DNA of 64,000 nucleotides from Affinirhizobium straminoryzae (GTDB lineage Bacteria > Pseudomonadota > Alphaproteobacteria > Rhizobiales > Rhizobiaceae). The stretch is from assembly GCF_007004135.1 (NCBI RefSeq), contig NZ_VJMG01000029.1:1-64000 (forward strand), read 5' to 3'. Shown here piece by piece: positions 61,841 to 64,000 of the stretch (positions are counted from its first letter, which is position 1; each line of letters opens with the position of its first letter). The notes beneath the pieces were generated by a model that was not told where the DNA came from, ran no database searches, and was given only the letters and a program-made list of their open reading frames with translations. The position numbers were made by a program, and so were the translations under genes.

Positions 61841-62977
61841 GTGCCCGCCAGAACTCATCGTGACTTGTCGGGCAATGAACGGATGATCCTGGAAATCGTG
61901 CGCCGGCAGGGCAGCGTCATGCGCTCGCAGGTGGCGCCCAGCACGAACCTGACGCAGCCCTCCGTTCACCGCATCGTCGATGCGCTGCTGGAGGAAGGGC
62001 TGCTGATGCTGGGCGATGCGGTCATTCACGGTCGCGGCAAACCGAGCCCGGCGCTGATGTTGCAGCCCGATGCGGCGTATACGATCGGCATTTCCGTCAA
62101 TACCGACAGCATTTCCTTCGGCCTGTGCGACTTCGCCTGCAGGATCGTGCATGAGGAGATGCTGGAGATGCCGCCGACCCGCCGGCGCGACACGCTGTTT
62201 GCCCTGAAGGAACAGATCCGCCGGGCGCTGGCAGGGCGCGGCATTGCCGCATCGCAGCTGGTCGGCGTCGGCTTTTCGATGGCGGGCTTCTTCGTCGGCG
62301 CCGACCGACGCTTCAACGCGCCGGAACCCCTCACCGACTGGTCGCTGATCAATCTGAAGGCCGAGCTGGAAACGCTGTTCGATCTGCCGGTCTGGACGGA
62401 AAACAACGCCACCACCGGGGCCATCGGCGAATCGGCCGTTGGCGCCGGCCGTCGGTTCGCCACCTTCGGCTATCTGTCTTTCAATTACGGCTTCGGCGGC
62501 GGCATCGTGCTCGATGGAAAACCCTTCTTTGGCGCCTTCGGCAATGCCGGCGAAATCAGTCGCGTCTTCACTGTGGAGGAGGGGCCGTCGCGGCCGGCGC
62601 TGGGCGAATTGCTGAAGCGGCTGAATGCGCGCGGTCTTGCCGTCGCCAATGTCCGCGAGCTGCGCCAGCGCTTCGATCCCGCCTGGCCGGGCGTCGCGGA
62701 ATGGGTGGAGGAGGTCACTCCGGCGCTGAACCGGGCGATCGACATGCTGCGGGCGGTGATCGACCCCGAAGCGATCGTGTTCGGGGGCGAATTGCCGCGG
62801 GCGCTCGGCCAGTGTCTGGCAGCCGTTGCGCCATCGCCGAGCGCGCCGCGCTACGGCATCGATGCCCCCTATCCTGAGCGGCTTGTCAGCGAGATCGAGG
62901 GCGATTCCTCGATCCTCGGAGCGGCCCTTATTCCGCTGATGGATCGTTATTTCGCCTGGTCCCTGCCAAGGCCCTGA
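61841..62977 (+). CDS. ROK family transcriptional regulator
   Basis: 378-aa protein with an N-terminal winged helix (about residues 10-75: ERMILEIVRRQGSVMRSQVAPSTNLTQPSVHRIVDALLEEGLL) and a ROK sugar-kinase-like domain (about 85-370: GFSMAGFFVG, ENNATTGAIGESAVGAG, FNYGFGGGIVLDGK, GNAGEISRVF). The usual zinc-binding Cys motif is absent. The GTG at 61841 has AGAGG upstream; the frame is open to 61697, but that stretch looks non-coding. Divergent from the GDPD-linked importer, so a likely repressor of it, responding to a sugar or inositol-type effector. Confidence 0.83.
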   Translation: MPARTHRDLSGNERMILEIVRRQGSVMRSQVAPSTNLTQPSVHRIVDALLEEGLLMLGDAVIHGRGKPSPALMLQPDAAYTIGISVNTDSISFGLCDFACRIVHEEMLEMPPTRRRDTLFALKEQIRRALAGRGIAASQLVGVGFSMAGFFVGADRRFNAPEPLTDWSLINLKAELETLFDLPVWTENNATTGAIGESAVGAGRRFATFGYLSFNYGFGGGIVLDGKPFFGAFGNAGEISRVFTVEEGPSRPALGELLKRLNARGLAVANVRELRQRFDPAWPGVAEWVEEVTPALNRAIDMLRAVIDPEAIVFGGELPRALGQCLAAVAPSPSAPRYGIDAPYPERLVSEIEGDSSILGAALIPLMDRYFAWSLPRP

Positions 62978-62998
62978 GAGTTTTGCGCCGGATCTGAC

Positions 62999-64000
62999 CT
63001 ACCCGGCAAGGGGAGCGCCTGTCAGCGTATTCGACAGGCGCTCTGCGAGCGCCAGCAGACGCACATCGTCATAGCGCGGTGCGGTCAGCGTGATGCCGAT
63101 CGGCAGGGTTTCACCGGCGAGCCGCAGGGGCAGGTTGAGGCAAGGCACCTGCAGCAGCGTCCAGAAGGCATTGAACACCGGGTCGCCGGGCTTGCGGCCC
63201 ACCGGTGCAAAGCCCGGTGCGCTGGGAGCGATGATGAGATCGAACCCTGACGCAAAGGCATCGAAGGCCATCCGGGCTTGGGCAGCATCGTCCTGCGCCT
63301 GCTTCAGATCAGCGAGGCTGCGCTTGTCGCGATTGTCGACGCGGTGATGGAAATCGTCATGCAGGGCTTTGCCATGGCGGCGGGCGAGATTGCGGAATGC
63401 GGCAGCACCCTCGCGATGCAGGATGGTGCGGTGGCCGATATCCAGGTGCTCGAAGCCATCCGGCAGATCGACGCGCTCCACATGGTGACCGGCGATCCGC
63501 AGGTGCCGCTCTGCCTGTTCGAGCGCGGCCAGCGATTCCGGCGCAAGCCGGCTATGATACGGTGTCTCGGTCACGGCGATCCGCAGCGACGCATCCGGCG
63601 TCGGGTCTTCGCGGAAGCGCTCGGTAATGCCGAACACCTCCTGCAGCAGGCGGATGTCGTCTATCGACCGCGCATACCAGCCGACGGTATCCAGGCTGAT
63701 CGCATAGATCTTCATGCCTTCGCGGCTGACGAGGCCGGCGCTCGGTTTGTAGCCGAAGATGCCGCAGAAGGAGGCGGGGCGAATGGTCGAGCCGCCGGTC
63801 TGGGTGGCAAGCGCCAGCGGCACGTGGAAATCCGCGACCGCCGCTGCCGAGCCGGCCGAGGAGCCGCCCGGGGTTCGGGAGAGATCATGCGGATTGGCGG
63901 TTGCCGCATCGCGACCGCAGGCGGCAAATTCCGTGGTATCCGTCTTGCCGATAATGATGGCGCCTTCTGCGCGAAGGAGATCGACGGCGGCGGCATCGGC
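62999..64000 (-). CDS. amidase signature family protein (partial)
   Basis: The 3' 1002 bases of an amidase gene; the 5' part lies beyond the window. Conserved signature (about window positions 63700-63990): GKTDTTEFA, RTPGGSSAGSAAAVADFHVPLALATQTGGSTIRPASFCGIFGYKPS, which contains the catalytic Ser and the cis-Ser; the catalytic Lys should be in the missing N-terminus. Such enzymes hydrolyse amides or carbamates (AtzF, GatA-like, allophanate-like). Convergent with the ROK gene. Confidence 0.88.
   Translation of the reverse strand, partial: ADAAAVDLLRAEGAIIIGKTDTTEFAACGRDAATANPHDLSRTPGGSSAGSAAAVADFHVPLALATQTGGSTIRPASFCGIFGYKPSAGLVSREGMKIYAISLDTVGWYARSIDDIRLLQEVFGITERFREDPTPDASLRIAVTETPYHSRLAPESLAALEQAERHLRIAGHHVERVDLPDGFEHLDIGHRTILHREGAAAFRNLARRHGKALHDDFHHRVDNRDKRSLADLKQAQDDAAQARMAFDAFASGFDLIIAPSAPGFAPVGRKPGDPVFNAFWTLLQVPCLNLPLRLAGETLPIGITLTAPRYDDVRLLALAERLSNTLTGAPLAG

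Overview
The window most likely comes from a secondary replicon (megaplasmid or chromid) of a member of the Rhizobiaceae (Rhizobium/Agrobacterium/Allorhizobium-like). The reasons are a complete repABC replication and partition cassette with its antisense-RNA region at 43.5-47.2 kb, GC-rich alphaproteobacterial codon use, a dense series of solute ABC importers, and a DUF1612-type protein of the kind usually found on rhizobial plasmids. I saw no rRNA, tRNA, CRISPR array, prophage or transposase gene.

Layout. 0-7 kb: SDR dehydrogenase, FCD/GntR regulator and a polyamine-type ABC importer ending in an Asp/Glu/hydantoin racemase. 7-11.6 kb (minus): branched-chain-amino-acid-type ABC importer whose two permeases are fused into one protein. 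11.9-17.2 kb: ytfQRT-yjfF-like sugar importer with its own GntR regulator. 17.2-18.1 kb: LuxR-type regulator without a synthase, and a coupled small ORF. 18.5-23.5 kb: HlyD/RbbA/YhhJ-like exporter with a perfect FNR/FixK box upstream. 23.5-27 kb: three glycosyltransferases, two of which start head-to-head with overlapping start codons. 27.2-32.5 kb: ugpBAEC glycerol-3-phosphate importer plus a TIM-barrel protein, with a possible Pho box. 32.6-34.1 kb: an orphan Nif11-type small protein and an AraC regulator. 34.3-43.2 kb: an envelope/cyclic-nucleotide module (see below). 43.5-47.2 kb: repABC. 47.4-50.5 kb: pntAB transhydrogenase. 50.6-52.0 kb: soluble PAS-containing chemoreceptor. 52.0-54.8 kb: about 2.8 kb with no convincing gene, but with three copies of a perfect 16-bp palindrome, several hairpins and micro-ORFs. 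54.8-55.9 kb: DUF1612-like protein. 56-61.6 kb (minus): ABC importer with a glycerophosphodiesterase and an inositol-monophosphatase-type phosphatase, facing a ROK regulator. 63-64 kb: amidase cut by the window edge.

The most interesting system is at 34.3-43.2 kb. One minus-strand operon encodes a TPR plus outer-membrane beta-barrel protein (resembling Slam/type XI secretion translocons), a secreted FecR-domain protein whose C-terminus looks like the TbpB-type barrel of such translocon cargoes, and a membrane CHASE2 class III adenylate cyclase. Divergent from it is a SulP anion transporter fused to STAS and a cyclic-nucleotide-binding domain. The shared intergenic region carries mirrored tandem GGGACGAAA repeats, each pair at 21-bp periodicity and each placed 41-47 bp from a -10-like hexamer of its own gene. 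This suggests a co-regulated circuit in which an envelope signal makes cAMP that gates an anion transporter. A related 21-bp GGGAC repeat lies at 32.98 kb, upstream of the Nif11 gene.

All functions are read from sequence motifs and recalled family knowledge; no searches were run. Start codons were chosen from visible Shine-Dalgarno sequences, gene overlaps and family N-termini.
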